DNA of 64,000 nucleotides. It comes from CAYLNH01 sp964384625 (GTDB taxonomy: Bacteria > Verrucomicrobiota > Lentisphaeria > JABSQK01). Position 1 is the stretch's first letter; each line of letters opens with the position of its first letter. The position numbers and the translations under genes are program-made. Below are positions 15,627 through 25,148 of the stretch, piece after piece. The stretch lies in NCBI GenBank assembly GCA_964384625.1, contig CAYLNH010000001.1, positions 62,001 to 126,000 of the forward strand. Direction: 5' to 3'. The notes under the pieces were generated by a model. That model made no database searches and was not told the origin of the DNA. It saw only the letters and a program-made list of their open reading frames with translations.

Positions 15627-17585
15627 TCAACGACGTTTCTCTTTCGCCGGCCGCAGGGAGAATTTGAACTCGGTCAACGCCAGGGGCTGCTGTTCCATCG
15701 GATTGCCCGACAGAAATTGTGCCGCCTGGTAGCCGTAGGCCCGCAATTCAGGGCCTTCCGGGGGGCCGCGGCCAGCCATGCCGCCGGAGTTCCGGCGCAG
15801 AACGCCGATCATTGTGCGGGCCGTGCTCAAGACCTTCTTGTCGTTCGTACGTTTGCCGATGGTTGCCAGCGCCCACGCGGCAGACACACGGACGTGATTC
15901 GAATCATAGCTGGGACCCAGCGGCGTCTTGATCACCATTCTCATGATCAACTCCTTCAATCGCTTGAGAATCGCACTGCCGGGATTGGGCATGCGGCTGA
16001 CGGCCCAGCAGACGTTGGCCCGATCCGGCCCGGTCAGGAACTCCTTGCCGCTGTAGTTCGTCCGTTTCAAAACGCTCAACATGGCTTTGGCAAACCGTGA
16101 ATCCGCCAGTTGCCCCATCGACACCGCCGCCGCTTTCCGCACTTCATAGACCGGGTCGTTCTGCAGATAGTCGGCAATCACCGGATAGCCGCTTTTGAGG
16201 TCGAGTGCCCCGACCGCCGCCGCAACGGCAGCGCGGACCTCCGGCGCTTCGTGCTCGGCCAGGGCCATGATCACCGGTTCGGCCGGCTGCGCGCCGCCGG
16301 CGACCAGGGCCTGCACACAGGCGGCAATGTTTTCCGGTCGTTTCTCCCCGGGCAGGAGCTGCTGGAGCTTCGGATTGTGCCGCCTGCTGCCGATGGCCGC
16401 CAGGACACGGAACAGATTCATCCGGATATCGGGATTCCGGTGAGCCAGATACCGGGCGCACTGCGCCTCGACATCGAAACGCCCGGCCAACGCCGACAGA
16501 CTGTCAACGGCCGCATTCCGAGTCAGGGGACTCCGACGGTCACCGGCCATGGCGACCAGACGGACGAAAGCGTCAGCCCCCGGAAACTGCCGTAAGCTGC
16601 GGGCCGCGTGCCATCGCACATTCGGCCGTCTGTCCTGCGCCAGCTTCAGCAGCACCGGCAGCAGTCGCGGGTGGCGCAGCCGGCCAATCGCGTTCGCGGT
16701 TTCCGCCCGGACGCTGCTTACGGCATCTTCCGCCAGAGCCTGCAGCAGCGGCAGACCAAGTTTTCCGGGGCAATGTCGGGCCAAAGCCAGTCGAACCCGG
16801 GCGTCGCCATCCCGGCACAGCTTCAGCAGTTGCTGCTGCCGGGCCGAAGCTTGCGGGAAAGCCAGGACGGCTTGCACCGCAGCGGCACGCACCTGCGGTT
16901 CCGGGTGCTGCAACAGCGGAGTCCACTCGGCGATCGTCGTGTTCTTGACACGAGAGACCGCGGCCGCGGCGCAAGCCGCCTGCAACTGCGGATCTCCTTG
17001 GCGCCGGATTGGCGCCAGCAACACGCGCGGTTTCGCATAGTCCTGCACGGCATAGAGCCGCCAGGCCGACAGCCTCGCGTATTTGTGTTTCGACTTCAGA
17101 TACGGCGCAAACTCCTTTTCCGGCACGTCGGCATCGATGTCACACAGGGCCTGCAGGAGATCGGCGGCGGCGTCGATATCGGCTTCGCGTTTCAGCGCCC
17201 GGCGCAGTTGTTCTGCGGCAGTCTTGTTCCCGGCCTGCGCCAGTTGCGCGGCGGTGTTGGACCGTTCCAGCGGGTTGCGCATGTTTTCAAATACATACTC
17301 CTGCAGCCGCACGGCCTTGTCGGGCACGTACTGCGGCATCTCCAGGCTGAAGTACGGTTTGCTGGGGATTGGACGCGTGGCCCAGGCGTCGAGAATGAAG
17401 GCGTAATACACCGGCCCCGGTTTCAGCGTGGCGAACTCATTGGGCGACAGTTGCGGGTAATAGCTCGGATCCGGGTTGATCACTTTCCGGAACTTGAAGA
17501 ACCCGGGAGGAAACGGCTCGCCGGCCAAGCTGCAGGCACTCGAGATGACGACGGCAAATGTAAGAATATAGTGTCTGAGTTTCAT
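15627..17585 (-). CDS. Exported HEAT-repeat protein
   Basis: This 652-residue protein has an N-terminal signal sequence (MKLRHYILTFAVVISSACSLAG; SSAC could serve as a weak lipobox). At least ten HEAT-type helical repeats run from about residue 110 to the C-terminus, recognisable by patterns such as PQVRAAAVQAVLAF, PNVRWHAARSLRQF and YEVRKAAAVSMGQL. HEAT solenoids are protein-interaction scaffolds; the partner is unknown. It is divergent from the oxidoreductase gene at 17781 and convergent with the secreted protein gene at 14604. The PVC groups are rich in such exported HEAT proteins. Confidence 0.85.
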   Translation of the reverse strand: MKLRHYILTFAVVISSACSLAGEPFPPGFFKFRKVINPDPSYYPQLSPNEFATLKPGPVYYAFILDAWATRPIPSKPYFSLEMPQYVPDKAVRLQEYVFENMRNPLERSNTAAQLAQAGNKTAAEQLRRALKREADIDAAADLLQALCDIDADVPEKEFAPYLKSKHKYARLSAWRLYAVQDYAKPRVLLAPIRRQGDPQLQAACAAAAVSRVKNTTIAEWTPLLQHPEPQVRAAAVQAVLAFPQASARQQQLLKLCRDGDARVRLALARHCPGKLGLPLLQALAEDAVSSVRAETANAIGRLRHPRLLPVLLKLAQDRRPNVRWHAARSLRQFPGADAFVRLVAMAGDRRSPLTRNAAVDSLSALAGRFDVEAQCARYLAHRNPDIRMNLFRVLAAIGSRRHNPKLQQLLPGEKRPENIAACVQALVAGGAQPAEPVIMALAEHEAPEVRAAVAAAVGALDLKSGYPVIADYLQNDPVYEVRKAAAVSMGQLADSRFAKAMLSVLKRTNYSGKEFLTGPDRANVCWAVSRMPNPGSAILKRLKELIMRMVIKTPLGPSYDSNHVRVSAAWALATIGKRTNDKKVLSTARTMIGVLRRNSGGMAGRGPPEGPELRAYGYQAAQFLSGNPMEQQPLALTEFKFSLRPAKEKRR

Positions 17586-17780
17586 AGCCCGCGTTTCACA
17601 ATTTCAAACCAATTCAACCCCCTGCACCGGCCCGGACGTTTCAGCATCTCCGGCTGCATCGACGCATCGCATGAAATCTTCGGGCCGGTCCTGACAATAC
17701 CCTCTTTCCTCGCCGCAATCAATTCGCAAGGCCATGGTTTGGATGTAGAGTCAGCCTTCCCCAATTGAGAGAACGGACGC

Positions 17781-20633
17781 ATGCAGACAAAACTGAAACA
17801 GCTCGACAACCAGATCGCCGGCGAAGTACGCGCCGACCCCTTCACCAAACTGCATTACAGCGTGGACGCCTCGATCTTCCAGATTGAGCCGATCGCTGTG
17901 GTCATCCCGAAAACGCCGACCGACCTGGAAGCGGCCGTGGCCTTCGCCCGGGAAGAAAGCATCGCCATCATCCCGCGCGGCGCCGCCACCGGCATTGCCG
18001 GCGGCTGCATCGGCAAAGGCCTGATCCTGGACCTGGCCCGGTTCCAGAATCGGATCCTCGACATCAACTATGACGAAGAATACGCGGTGGTCGAGGCCGG
18101 CGTGGTGCAGGACCAGTTGAACGCAGCAGTCGCCGCGGAAGGCTATCGTTTTGGACCGGACACGTCCACTGGCAACCGCGCCACCATCGGCGGTATGCTC
18201 GGCAACAACTCGTCGGGCGCGCACTCCATGCGCTACGGCAAGACCATCGACAATATCCTCGAGTGCGAATTCCTGTTGCCCACCGGCGAGACCCTTCAAC
18301 TTGGCACCATGACGGCCGCGGACCTGGAAGCAACCGCCGAAGAAGATACCGCGCTCGGCCGCATCTGCGCCAACCTGGTCCGTATTCGTACGGACCTGGC
18401 CGACGAAATCCGCGAACGGTATCCGAAGATCGACCGCCGGGTCAGTGGTTACAGCCTGGACGAAATGCTGGGCGACGAAGTCAACCTGGCCAAACTGGTC
18501 TGCGGCTCCGAGGGCACCCTCGGCATCGCCACCCGGATGAAAGTGAAGATCGCGAAGAGCCCGAACGCGGTCGGCGTTTCCGTGGTGCATTTTGCCGACG
18601 TGATTGAAGGACTGAAGACTGTCACGTACATGCTGAGTCACGCACCGTTCGCCGTCGAATTAATGGATGACCACATCATGGCCATGGGCAAAGAGAGCCC
18701 GGCCATGCGCGGCAAGCTCGACTGGCTCGACGGCGATCCCGAAGGCCTGTTGGTCGTCGAATTCGATGGTGAATCCGAAGCCGAGGTCGCGGGCAAGCTC
18801 GACAAATTCGAAGCCGCCTGCAAGAAGGACCAGGTCGGCTACTCACGCGTCCGGATGACTGCGAAGGATGACATCGCCAATGTATGGCAGTTGCGCAAAG
18901 CCGGTCTCGGCCTGCTGTTGGCGCGCCGCAGCGATGAAAAGGCCATTGCCTTCCTGGAAGACTCTGCCGTGCCGCCGGAGAAAGTCGGCGAGTTCATGGG
19001 TGAGTTGCGCGAGTACATCCGGGGCATCGGCAAGGAAGCCGGCTTCTACGGCCATGCCGGGGTCGGCCTCATCCATTTGCGGCCCATGCTCGACCTGCGC
19101 AAGCAGGACGACCTGGACGCGATGGTCAAAATGATGGAAGACGTCACCGAAATGCTCCTCCGCTACGGCGGCTCGCTGTCCGGCGAACACGGTGACGGCC
19201 TGGTGCGCTCCTGGCTTATCGAAAAGATGTACGGCCCAAAGATTTACCAGGCGTTCCGCAATCTCAAGGCCGCCTTCGACCCGGACGGCCTGATGAACCC
19301 CGGCAAGATCCTCGACGGCCCGCGCCCCGTGCAAGATCTGCGCGTCGATCCGCAGACCAAGGACCACCCAATCGAGACCGCGTTCTCTTTCGAGGGCGGC
19401 CTGCCCATGTCCGCCGGCATGTGCAACGGCAATGCCGAGTGCCGCAAGAAAGAGGGCCTGATGTGTCCGTCCTTCCACGTGACCAACGACGAACTGCACT
19501 CGACCCGCGCCCGCGCCACCAGCGTGCAGGCAATCATGTACGGCCGCCTGCCGCAGGAAGAACTGACCAGCAAAGGCATGTACAAGGTGATGGAGTACTG
19601 TCTGCAGTGCAAAGGCTGCAAGGTCGACTGCCCGTCCCTCGTCGACGTCGCCAAAATGAAGTCGGAATTCCTCTATCAGTACCAGAAAAAGCACGGCACC
19701 CCGCTGCGCAGCCGCATCTTCGGGAACATCGACAAGATCAGCGCCCTGGCCTCGCCGTTCGCGCCCATCGCCAACTTCGTCATGGAGACTTCACTGAACA
19801 AGGCCGTCATGGACAAGGTGGTCGGCATCACGAAAAAACGAAAGGCCCCGCCGTTTGCGCGTCAACGCTTCTCGAAATGGCTCAAGAAACGCGGCGGCCC
19901 GAAGTCCGGGGACGGCGATAAGATTGCGTTGTTCATCGACACCTTCACCGAGTACAACTACCCGGAGATCGGCCAGGCCGCGATCAAACTGCTCGAAGCC
20001 CTCGGCTGCAACATCAAGGTCGCCGAATACTCCTGCTGCGGCCGGCCGGCCATCTCGAAAGGAATGCTCGACAGCGCCAAGAAAAAAGCGAAGAAGATCC
20101 AGGAACTCTACGGCCCCATCGCCGCCGACGGCTACCGCATCCTCGGCCTCGAGCCGAGCTGCATCCTGACCTTTCGCGATGAACATCCGTCCCTCGCCCC
20201 CAGCCCGGTCGCCGACAAACTGGCTACGGTCGCATTGACCTTCGACGAGTATCTCAACGAACTGCTGGAAGCCGGCAAGCTGAACCTCGACTGGGACGAC
20301 AGCAGCGTCAAGGTCCTCCTGCACGGCCACTGCCATCAAAAAGCGCAGGTCGGCACCAACCCGACACTGAATGTGCTGAAGTCCATCCCCGGTTTCGATG
20401 TGCAGGAGATCCCCAGCGGCTGCTGCGGCATGGCCGGGACCTTCGGCTACGAGAGCGAACACTACGACTTCTCCATGCGCGTCGGCGAACTCCAGCTCTT
20501 CCCCGCCATCCGCGCCAGCGACCCGGACACGATCGTCGTCGCCAGCGGCCTCAGCTGCCGCAGCCAGATCGAGCACGGCACCCAGCGCGACGGCAAACAC
20601 ATCGTCCAGGTCCTGGCCGATCGCCTGAAGTAA
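17781..20633 (+). CDS. FAD-linked oxidase fused to Fe-S/CCG domains (GlcD-GlcF type)
   Basis: This 950-residue fusion is likely a membrane-associated or cytosolic 2-hydroxyacid (D-lactate or glycolate type) dehydrogenase. The FAD-binding PCMH domain occupies about residues 37-220 (VAVVIPKTPTDLEAAVAFA, PRGAATGIAGGC, GNNSSGAHSMRYGKT), followed by the FAD-oxidase C-terminal domain with FYGHAGVGLIHLRP and GEHGDGLVR. Two 4Fe-4S clusters lie near 547-565 and 605-620 (CLQCKGCKVDC). Two CCG domains follow (SCCGRPAIS near 750 and SGCCGMAGTFGYE near 880). One chain thus carries what E. coli splits between glcD and glcF. The substrate cannot be read from sequence. It precedes an AraC regulator that might control it. 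Confidence 0.92.
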   Translation: MQTKLKQLDNQIAGEVRADPFTKLHYSVDASIFQIEPIAVVIPKTPTDLEAAVAFAREESIAIIPRGAATGIAGGCIGKGLILDLARFQNRILDINYDEEYAVVEAGVVQDQLNAAVAAEGYRFGPDTSTGNRATIGGMLGNNSSGAHSMRYGKTIDNILECEFLLPTGETLQLGTMTAADLEATAEEDTALGRICANLVRIRTDLADEIRERYPKIDRRVSGYSLDEMLGDEVNLAKLVCGSEGTLGIATRMKVKIAKSPNAVGVSVVHFADVIEGLKTVTYMLSHAPFAVELMDDHIMAMGKESPAMRGKLDWLDGDPEGLLVVEFDGESEAEVAGKLDKFEAACKKDQVGYSRVRMTAKDDIANVWQLRKAGLGLLLARRSDEKAIAFLEDSAVPPEKVGEFMGELREYIRGIGKEAGFYGHAGVGLIHLRPMLDLRKQDDLDAMVKMMEDVTEMLLRYGGSLSGEHGDGLVRSWLIEKMYGPKIYQAFRNLKAAFDPDGLMNPGKILDGPRPVQDLRVDPQTKDHPIETAFSFEGGLPMSAGMCNGNAECRKKEGLMCPSFHVTNDELHSTRARATSVQAIMYGRLPQEELTSKGMYKVMEYCLQCKGCKVDCPSLVDVAKMKSEFLYQYQKKHGTPLRSRIFGNIDKISALASPFAPIANFVMETSLNKAVMDKVVGITKKRKAPPFARQRFSKWLKKRGGPKSGDGDKIALFIDTFTEYNYPEIGQAAIKLLEALGCNIKVAEYSCCGRPAISKGMLDSAKKKAKKIQELYGPIAADGYRILGLEPSCILTFRDEHPSLAPSPVADKLATVALTFDEYLNELLEAGKLNLDWDDSSVKVLLHGHCHQKAQVGTNPTLNVLKSIPGFDVQEIPSGCCGMAGTFGYESEHYDFSMRVGELQLFPAIRASDPDTIVVASGLSCRSQIEHGTQRDGKHIVQVLADRLK

Positions 20634-20715
20634 CCCTCCCGCGTCATAAGGTCACGAAGACATCACGTCCTCTTCTGCATGCCTGACTCCACTCCGTTTC
20701 GTGACGGCTGCTGAC

Positions 20716-20744
20716 TTGCTCGCGGCTTTGTTGTTGCGTATTGT
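20716..20744 (+). promoter_or_regulatory. Sigma-70-type promoter for a leaderless AraC mRNA
   Basis: A TTGCTC -35 and a TATTGT -10 are 17 bases apart. The -10 box ends 6 bases before the ATG at 20751, which would place the transcript start at or next to the start codon. No Shine-Dalgarno sequence is present, consistent with a leaderless mRNA. Confidence 0.5.
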
Positions 20745-20750
20745 CCCACC

Positions 20751-21482
20751 ATGGATCTGCAATTTGCCAACACCCATGTTCACCGGGATCGCGTGGATGT
20801 CCGGATGCACTCGCACCCGGTGCTGGAGATCGTCTACTACATTGCCGGCGAGGGCACCAGTGAGATCGACGGTACGCGGTATGACGTGGCCCCGGGGTCG
20901 ATCACGATTACACCCGGCGGGGTGGAGCACGACCAACTGGAGTCGGCAGCGATGTCGTCGCTTTGCTTCGGCGTGAAGGGCAGCGACCTCGAGGAGTTGC
21001 AGGGATTGGTCGTAGACCACGGCGGCGCCGTTCGGTTCCTCGCCGAGAACCTGATGCGCGAACTGAACGAGCGAAGGCCCTCCTTCGAGTTGGTCGCCGA
21101 AGGGCTCCTCCAGCAGATGGTCGGAGTCATCCGACGGCTCGCGGCGGAGGGGAATGCGAAGCCACGCAAGGAGGAGTTGGTCGATCAGGCGTTGGGGATC
21201 ATCCGCCAGGTCGAAGGCCGCGTCACCGTGGCTGAACTGTCCGAGACGCTCTATGTCAGCCACGACTATCTGCGGCATCTGTTCAAGGAGTACTCCAGCA
21301 AGTCGCCGATGAAACACATCATCGAAGTCCGGCTGGACAAGGCAAAGCACCTCCTGCGTGAGACGGTGGATCCGGTGGCGAAGGTCGCAGCACGCGCCGG
21401 CTTTGACAATCCGTACTATTTCTCGCGGCTCTTCAAACAGGTGGTCGGGAAAAACCCCACCACGTTCCGGCGTCAGAGGTGA
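20751..21482 (+). CDS. AraC-family transcriptional regulator
   Basis: This 243-residue regulator has an N-terminal cupin ligand domain (MHSHPVLEIVYYIAGEGTSEIDG, then GSITITPGGVEHDQ). Its C-terminal double helix-turn-helix has the AraC signature: VTVAELSETLYVSHDYLRHLFKEY, then VAKVAARAGFDNPYYFSRLFKQVVGKNPTTFRR. The cupin histidines suggest a small carbohydrate ligand, as in many AraC regulators. Targets are unknown; the dehydrogenase upstream and the lipoprotein gene downstream are candidates. The 3' end overlaps the convergent lipoprotein gene by 10 bases. Confidence 0.93.
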   Translation: MDLQFANTHVHRDRVDVRMHSHPVLEIVYYIAGEGTSEIDGTRYDVAPGSITITPGGVEHDQLESAAMSSLCFGVKGSDLEELQGLVVDHGGAVRFLAENLMRELNERRPSFELVAEGLLQQMVGVIRRLAAEGNAKPRKEELVDQALGIIRQVEGRVTVAELSETLYVSHDYLRHLFKEYSSKSPMKHIIEVRLDKAKHLLRETVDPVAKVAARAGFDNPYYFSRLFKQVVGKNPTTFRRQR

Positions 21483-22819
21483 CGCTTCATGGTTTGCTGG
21501 TAGTATCGCAACAGCCAGTATGCCTGCAGAAAGTCCACGCCGGTGAACGAGACCTCGCCCCGGCGGCCGAAGTTGCCGTCGACCCGGAGCTGATTGCGCT
21601 TCCATTCGTAGGACGTCAACGGCCGGCGATAGACCGGCAGCGGGGCAATGCTTTCCTGAACGCGCCGCAGTTTCACGTAGGGCCCCGGACGACAGATGAT
21701 GCCGCCGTCGACGGAGTTGATGATCTCGCGGTCATCCAGCTCCAGGGGGAACGTCGACAGATACCAGACGGCATCCGCCTCCAGTTCTGCCGCCTCCGTT
21801 CTCTTTGGTTTGGCGGCCGTCAGGTACAGTAGTGAGAAGAACGGATTGCGCTGGTTGGCACAACCGCGGAATAGCGTCTCAAATGCGGTCCGGCAGTAGG
21901 CCGCGCCGGTAGTGCGAATACCGCAATAGAGCCCCATCAGGTTCAACCAGTCGGACGACGCCGTCGGCCATTTCATCCCGAGCGGGGAGACCTGCAGGCG
22001 TTGGATTGTGCGTTCGTAGTCATACTTCCGCAGGACCTCCTTGCGGTACCGCAGGACCTCCTGCCCGACAGCGTCGTCGGCCGGCAGGCAATGCGCGAAG
22101 ACATCCAGGAACACGAGGAGCCGCAGGCGTTGAGAACGCTGCAGCCGCCAGCCTCCGGGCGACATATCGCTGAACGGCATCGTTTCGCCCGCACCGTTTT
22201 GCAGAACAAAATCATGCTGCAACAGGTGTTTGGCGATGGCGCGCAGATGGGTCCTCACCAACGTCCGCAGGCGTTCGATGCCGATCAGGTCATAAGCGAC
22301 GAGATAAGCGAAGAAGAGCTGCACATAGGCATTGGCATGTGTTGTGACAGCCGCGGTCTTCAGGCCTTTTCGCCGCACAACAACCACCCGCGGCACATAG
22401 CCGTCAAAGCCGTCTGCCCGGTCCATGGCGATGATGCCCGCAACCATGCGTGCCGCCAGTTCCGCGGTCTGCGGTTCTTTGGTAACCGCGTACTTGAAGG
22501 CGAGAGCCGAAAGCAAATGGGCGGACATCTCCAGGTGGCCCAACGTGCCGGGACTGGGGGCATAGCTCCGCGGCACCAGAGCAACGCCGGGCGGCATCTT
22601 TCGAACCACGCGCTGTTCAAAGTACGCCGCCTTGTCGGCGAGCGACATGGAAGCCGCCTGCCGTCGGCGCCGGATGACGACGCTGTGACTGGCGTGCACA
22701 GCCGACTCCAGCGAAGCCGGCGTATGATGGTCGTGTACCGAAACCGTCCTGCAACCCGCCATCAGGATAATCGCGCCGAACGCCACCAAGGCCCGCGTAA
22801 TCCCTGATCCTGTTGTCAT
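21473..22819 (-). CDS. Lipoprotein of unknown function, predicted helical
   Basis: This 448-residue protein starts at 22819, where GGAGGA lies 7 bases upstream and a lipoprotein signal begins (ALVAFGAIILMAGC, cleavage before Cys). The frame is open further upstream, but that part is non-coding and overlaps the divergent gene. The mature part is mostly helical, with segments such as HLEMSAHLLSALAFKYAV and Trp-rich turns that recall alpha/alpha-toroid carbohydrate-active proteins. No catalytic motif is identified, so no enzyme class is assigned. The stop overlaps the AraC gene tail-to-tail by 10 bases. Confidence 0.7.
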   Translation of the reverse strand: MTTGSGITRALVAFGAIILMAGCRTVSVHDHHTPASLESAVHASHSVVIRRRRQAASMSLADKAAYFEQRVVRKMPPGVALVPRSYAPSPGTLGHLEMSAHLLSALAFKYAVTKEPQTAELAARMVAGIIAMDRADGFDGYVPRVVVVRRKGLKTAAVTTHANAYVQLFFAYLVAYDLIGIERLRTLVRTHLRAIAKHLLQHDFVLQNGAGETMPFSDMSPGGWRLQRSQRLRLLVFLDVFAHCLPADDAVGQEVLRYRKEVLRKYDYERTIQRLQVSPLGMKWPTASSDWLNLMGLYCGIRTTGAAYCRTAFETLFRGCANQRNPFFSLLYLTAAKPKRTEAAELEADAVWYLSTFPLELDDREIINSVDGGIICRPGPYVKLRRVQESIAPLPVYRRPLTSYEWKRNQLRVDGNFGRRGEVSFTGVDFLQAYWLLRYYQQTMKRHL

Positions 22820-22853
22820 TGCCTGGTCCTCCAGGTTGCCGCGCTCACCAATA

Positions 22854-22881
22854 TTGCGGAAGTAACCGGAACATCTATAGT
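22854..22881 (+). promoter_or_regulatory. Promoter of the aldo/keto reductase gene
   Basis: TTGCGG and TATAGT are separated by 16 bases in the 91-base divergent gap. The predicted transcript would have a leader of about 25 bases containing the GGAGGA ribosome-binding site. Confidence 0.5.
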
Positions 22882-22910
22882 GGAAGACCGGTTTAATGGA
22901 GGAGATTATC

Positions 22911-23882
22911 ATGCGCACAAGGCGTCTCGGCAACTCGGATTTGGAGTTAACAACCGTCGGCATCGGCACCTTTGCCATCGGCGGCAGCGGCTGGAAAGCA
23001 TCCTGGGGACCGCAGGACGACAGCGACTCAATCGCCGCCATTCAGGCGGCATTGGACCAGGGCGTCAACTGGATTGACACCGCGCCGGTCTACGGCATCG
23101 GCCATGCCGAAGAAGTTGTCGGCAAAGCCCTCGCCGGTCTGTCCGAAACACCGATCATCGCGACCAAGTGCGGGCGATTTGCCAAGGGCGATGAGCTGTA
23201 CAGCATCCTGAAAACCGACAGCATCAAGCAGGAATGCGAGCAGAGCCTGCAACGTCTCGGAGTGGATGTGATTGATCTGCTGCAGATCCACTGGCCATTC
23301 CCGGATGAGGACATCGAGGAAGGCTGGCGGGCTATCGCCGAGTTGGTGGAAGAAGGCAAGGTCCGCTACGGCGGCGTCTCCAACTTCTCCGTCGAACAGA
23401 TGCAACGCTGCCGGCAGATCATGCCGATCACTTCATTGCAGCCGCCGTACTCGCTGGTGAAACGGGACATCGAGGACGAGATCCTGCCGTTCTGCGGCGC
23501 CAATAACATCGGCACGATCGTCTACAGCCCGATGCAGAAAGGCCTGCTCACCGGCAAGATTACACCGGAACGCATGGCGAATCTGGCGCCGGACGACCAT
23601 CGCCGGCGTGACCCGATGTTCAACGAGCCAAAGCTATCGGTCAATCTGAAGCTGGTAACGGGTTTGACAGAGATCGCCGAAGCTGCCGGCCGCACTCCGG
23701 CCCAGCTGGCCTTGGCCTGGACGCTGGTCCGGCCGGAAGTCACCGCCGCCATTGCCGGTCTACGCAAACCGGAACAGACCGCCGAAGCCATTGCGGCGGG
23801 CGACTGGGAGATGACGGCCGAGGAAGTTGCGCAGGTCGAGGAACTCCTGCAGACGCATGCCGCAGAAATGGCGGCGCTGTGA
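22911..23882 (+). CDS. Aldo/keto reductase
   Basis: This 323-residue NAD(P)H-dependent aldo/keto reductase has a TIM barrel. The catalytic tetrad is visible: Asp and Tyr in WIDTAPVYGIGHAE, Lys in IIATKCG, His in DLLQIHWPFPD. Late motifs SNFS and AIAGLRKPEQ support cofactor binding. The ATG at 22911 follows GGAGGA by 7 bases; an in-frame ATG at 22896 would include the ribosome-binding site in the coding region. The substrate is not predictable, although PVC relatives of this subgroup often act on sugars. It is convergent with the UroD-family gene. Confidence 0.93.
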   Translation: MRTRRLGNSDLELTTVGIGTFAIGGSGWKASWGPQDDSDSIAAIQAALDQGVNWIDTAPVYGIGHAEEVVGKALAGLSETPIIATKCGRFAKGDELYSILKTDSIKQECEQSLQRLGVDVIDLLQIHWPFPDEDIEEGWRAIAELVEEGKVRYGGVSNFSVEQMQRCRQIMPITSLQPPYSLVKRDIEDEILPFCGANNIGTIVYSPMQKGLLTGKITPERMANLAPDDHRRRDPMFNEPKLSVNLKLVTGLTEIAEAAGRTPAQLALAWTLVRPEVTAAIAGLRKPEQTAEAIAAGDWEMTAEEVAQVEELLQTHAAEMAAL

Positions 23883-23957
23883 GAACCGCCTGTTCGTCCC
23901 GCTTCGGGGACGCTGCGGTTCGGTCACTTCCCCCGGGTATTCTACGGTCACCCGCGG

Positions 23958-25148
23958 CTACGCATGTCGGTCCCCTGCGGGGAACGGCGGACGGGCAACT
24001 TCCTTCGGCTGCACCACAGCGGGCACGCCGGCAAAGACCTCCTTGTAGATCCGCACGTACTGCTCCATCTGGTCGAGCGAAACATTCGGCGGAATGCGAT
24101 GGTCCGGGAGCGGGATGAACCCGCCGTCAGCCGCCAGTTCGCGCAACGGCTCGAGCTCGGCGCGAATCGCGGCTTCACCTTCCGAGATGACGTGTTTATC
24201 GACGCCGCCCATCATCCGCAGCCGTTTCCCATATTGCCGCCGGAATGTCACGGGGTTCGCCTTCCAGGTGCCGACCTCAACAGGGAAGAGTATGTCAAAG
24301 CCTGACTCCAGCCAAAGAGGGAGCAGGTCATCTACCTTGCCGTCGGAATCCATCAGCATCCAAGGCACCCCCAGTTCGCGGTAAGCCGCGATCATACGGA
24401 CATAATGCTGATGATAGAACTCGCGGTAGAGCTTGGGCGACAGCAGCGGCCCCGTATTGAAACAGCAGTCTTCGTGGAAGTAGGCAAAATCGAAGTCAAT
24501 ATGCCGCAGCAGTTGGGTGTTCAGCCGGATCGAGAAGTCCGCCATAAACCCGATCATCTCTGCGTATAGCTGCGGGTCGTCGTAAGGCAGGTAAGACATT
24601 GCTTCGACGCCGAGCCAATCGCGCAAATGCCCGAACAAACTCCCGGCCAGAAAGCAGGTGGCATGGTCGCGCTGCCGAAGGTTTTCCGCACGTTCCTGCC
24701 AGCCGTCCAGCCAGCGGCATTCGTCGCCCGGGTTGAGATAGCTTTTGAAGCGTTCCCAATCCGTGCGGGTCGGTTTCAGGTCCGGCTCAAGATGCTGTGG
24801 AATGGAACTGCCGTGTTTGCCGTGCTTGACCACGCCGCCAAGCGATGTACGAACAACGCGGCAGTCATCGGTCTCCTCCAGAACGGTCGACTCCAAGTCA
24901 CCGATCGGTCCGGCCCGCAGCAGCCCCTGGTTGTCCCAGATCTGCCCGGTACCGCAGGGATTCATCTCCCAATCGGTGTCCATCGATGCCAGTTGCGGCC
25001 CACCCGAACTGCCGTGCTTCACCGAACCATCAAAACCCTCCTCGACCCAACGGACCTTCGTTTCCGGCCACGTGCCGAAGAAATAGACCGGCAACCGGTC
25101 TACTTCTCCATAGTTCATCACCGCATGAAAGCGTTCCCTGACATTCAT
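23958..25148 (-). CDS. UroD-family protein (uroporphyrinogen decarboxylase/methyltransferase fold)
   Basis: This 396-residue protein of the UroD superfamily starts MNVRERFHAVMNYGEVDRLPVYFFGTWPET, the typical opening of the paralogues abundant in Lentisphaerota. These usually sit in catabolic clusters rather than haem genes and are more likely cobalamin-dependent methyltransferase-like proteins. Later elements such as FDFAYFHEDCCFNTGPLLSPKLYREFYHQHY fit the family's active-site region. The start overlaps the stop of the nucleoside hydrolase gene (ATGA), so the two are co-translated. There is no other haem biosynthesis gene nearby, which argues against true HemE. Confidence 0.8.
   Translation of the reverse strand: MNVRERFHAVMNYGEVDRLPVYFFGTWPETKVRWVEEGFDGSVKHGSSGGPQLASMDTDWEMNPCGTGQIWDNQGLLRAGPIGDLESTVLEETDDCRVVRTSLGGVVKHGKHGSSIPQHLEPDLKPTRTDWERFKSYLNPGDECRWLDGWQERAENLRQRDHATCFLAGSLFGHLRDWLGVEAMSYLPYDDPQLYAEMIGFMADFSIRLNTQLLRHIDFDFAYFHEDCCFNTGPLLSPKLYREFYHQHYVRMIAAYRELGVPWMLMDSDGKVDDLLPLWLESGFDILFPVEVGTWKANPVTFRRQYGKRLRMMGGVDKHVISEGEAAIRAELEPLRELAADGGFIPLPDHRIPPNVSLDQMEQYVRIYKEVFAGVPAVVQPKEVARPPFPAGDRHA

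Noticed and set aside
23958..25148. Assignment as hemE (haem biosynthesis)
   Set aside because: It is co-translated with a nucleoside hydrolase in a catabolic setting and no haem genes are near; UroD-family paralogues of this kind are common in PVC bacteria.
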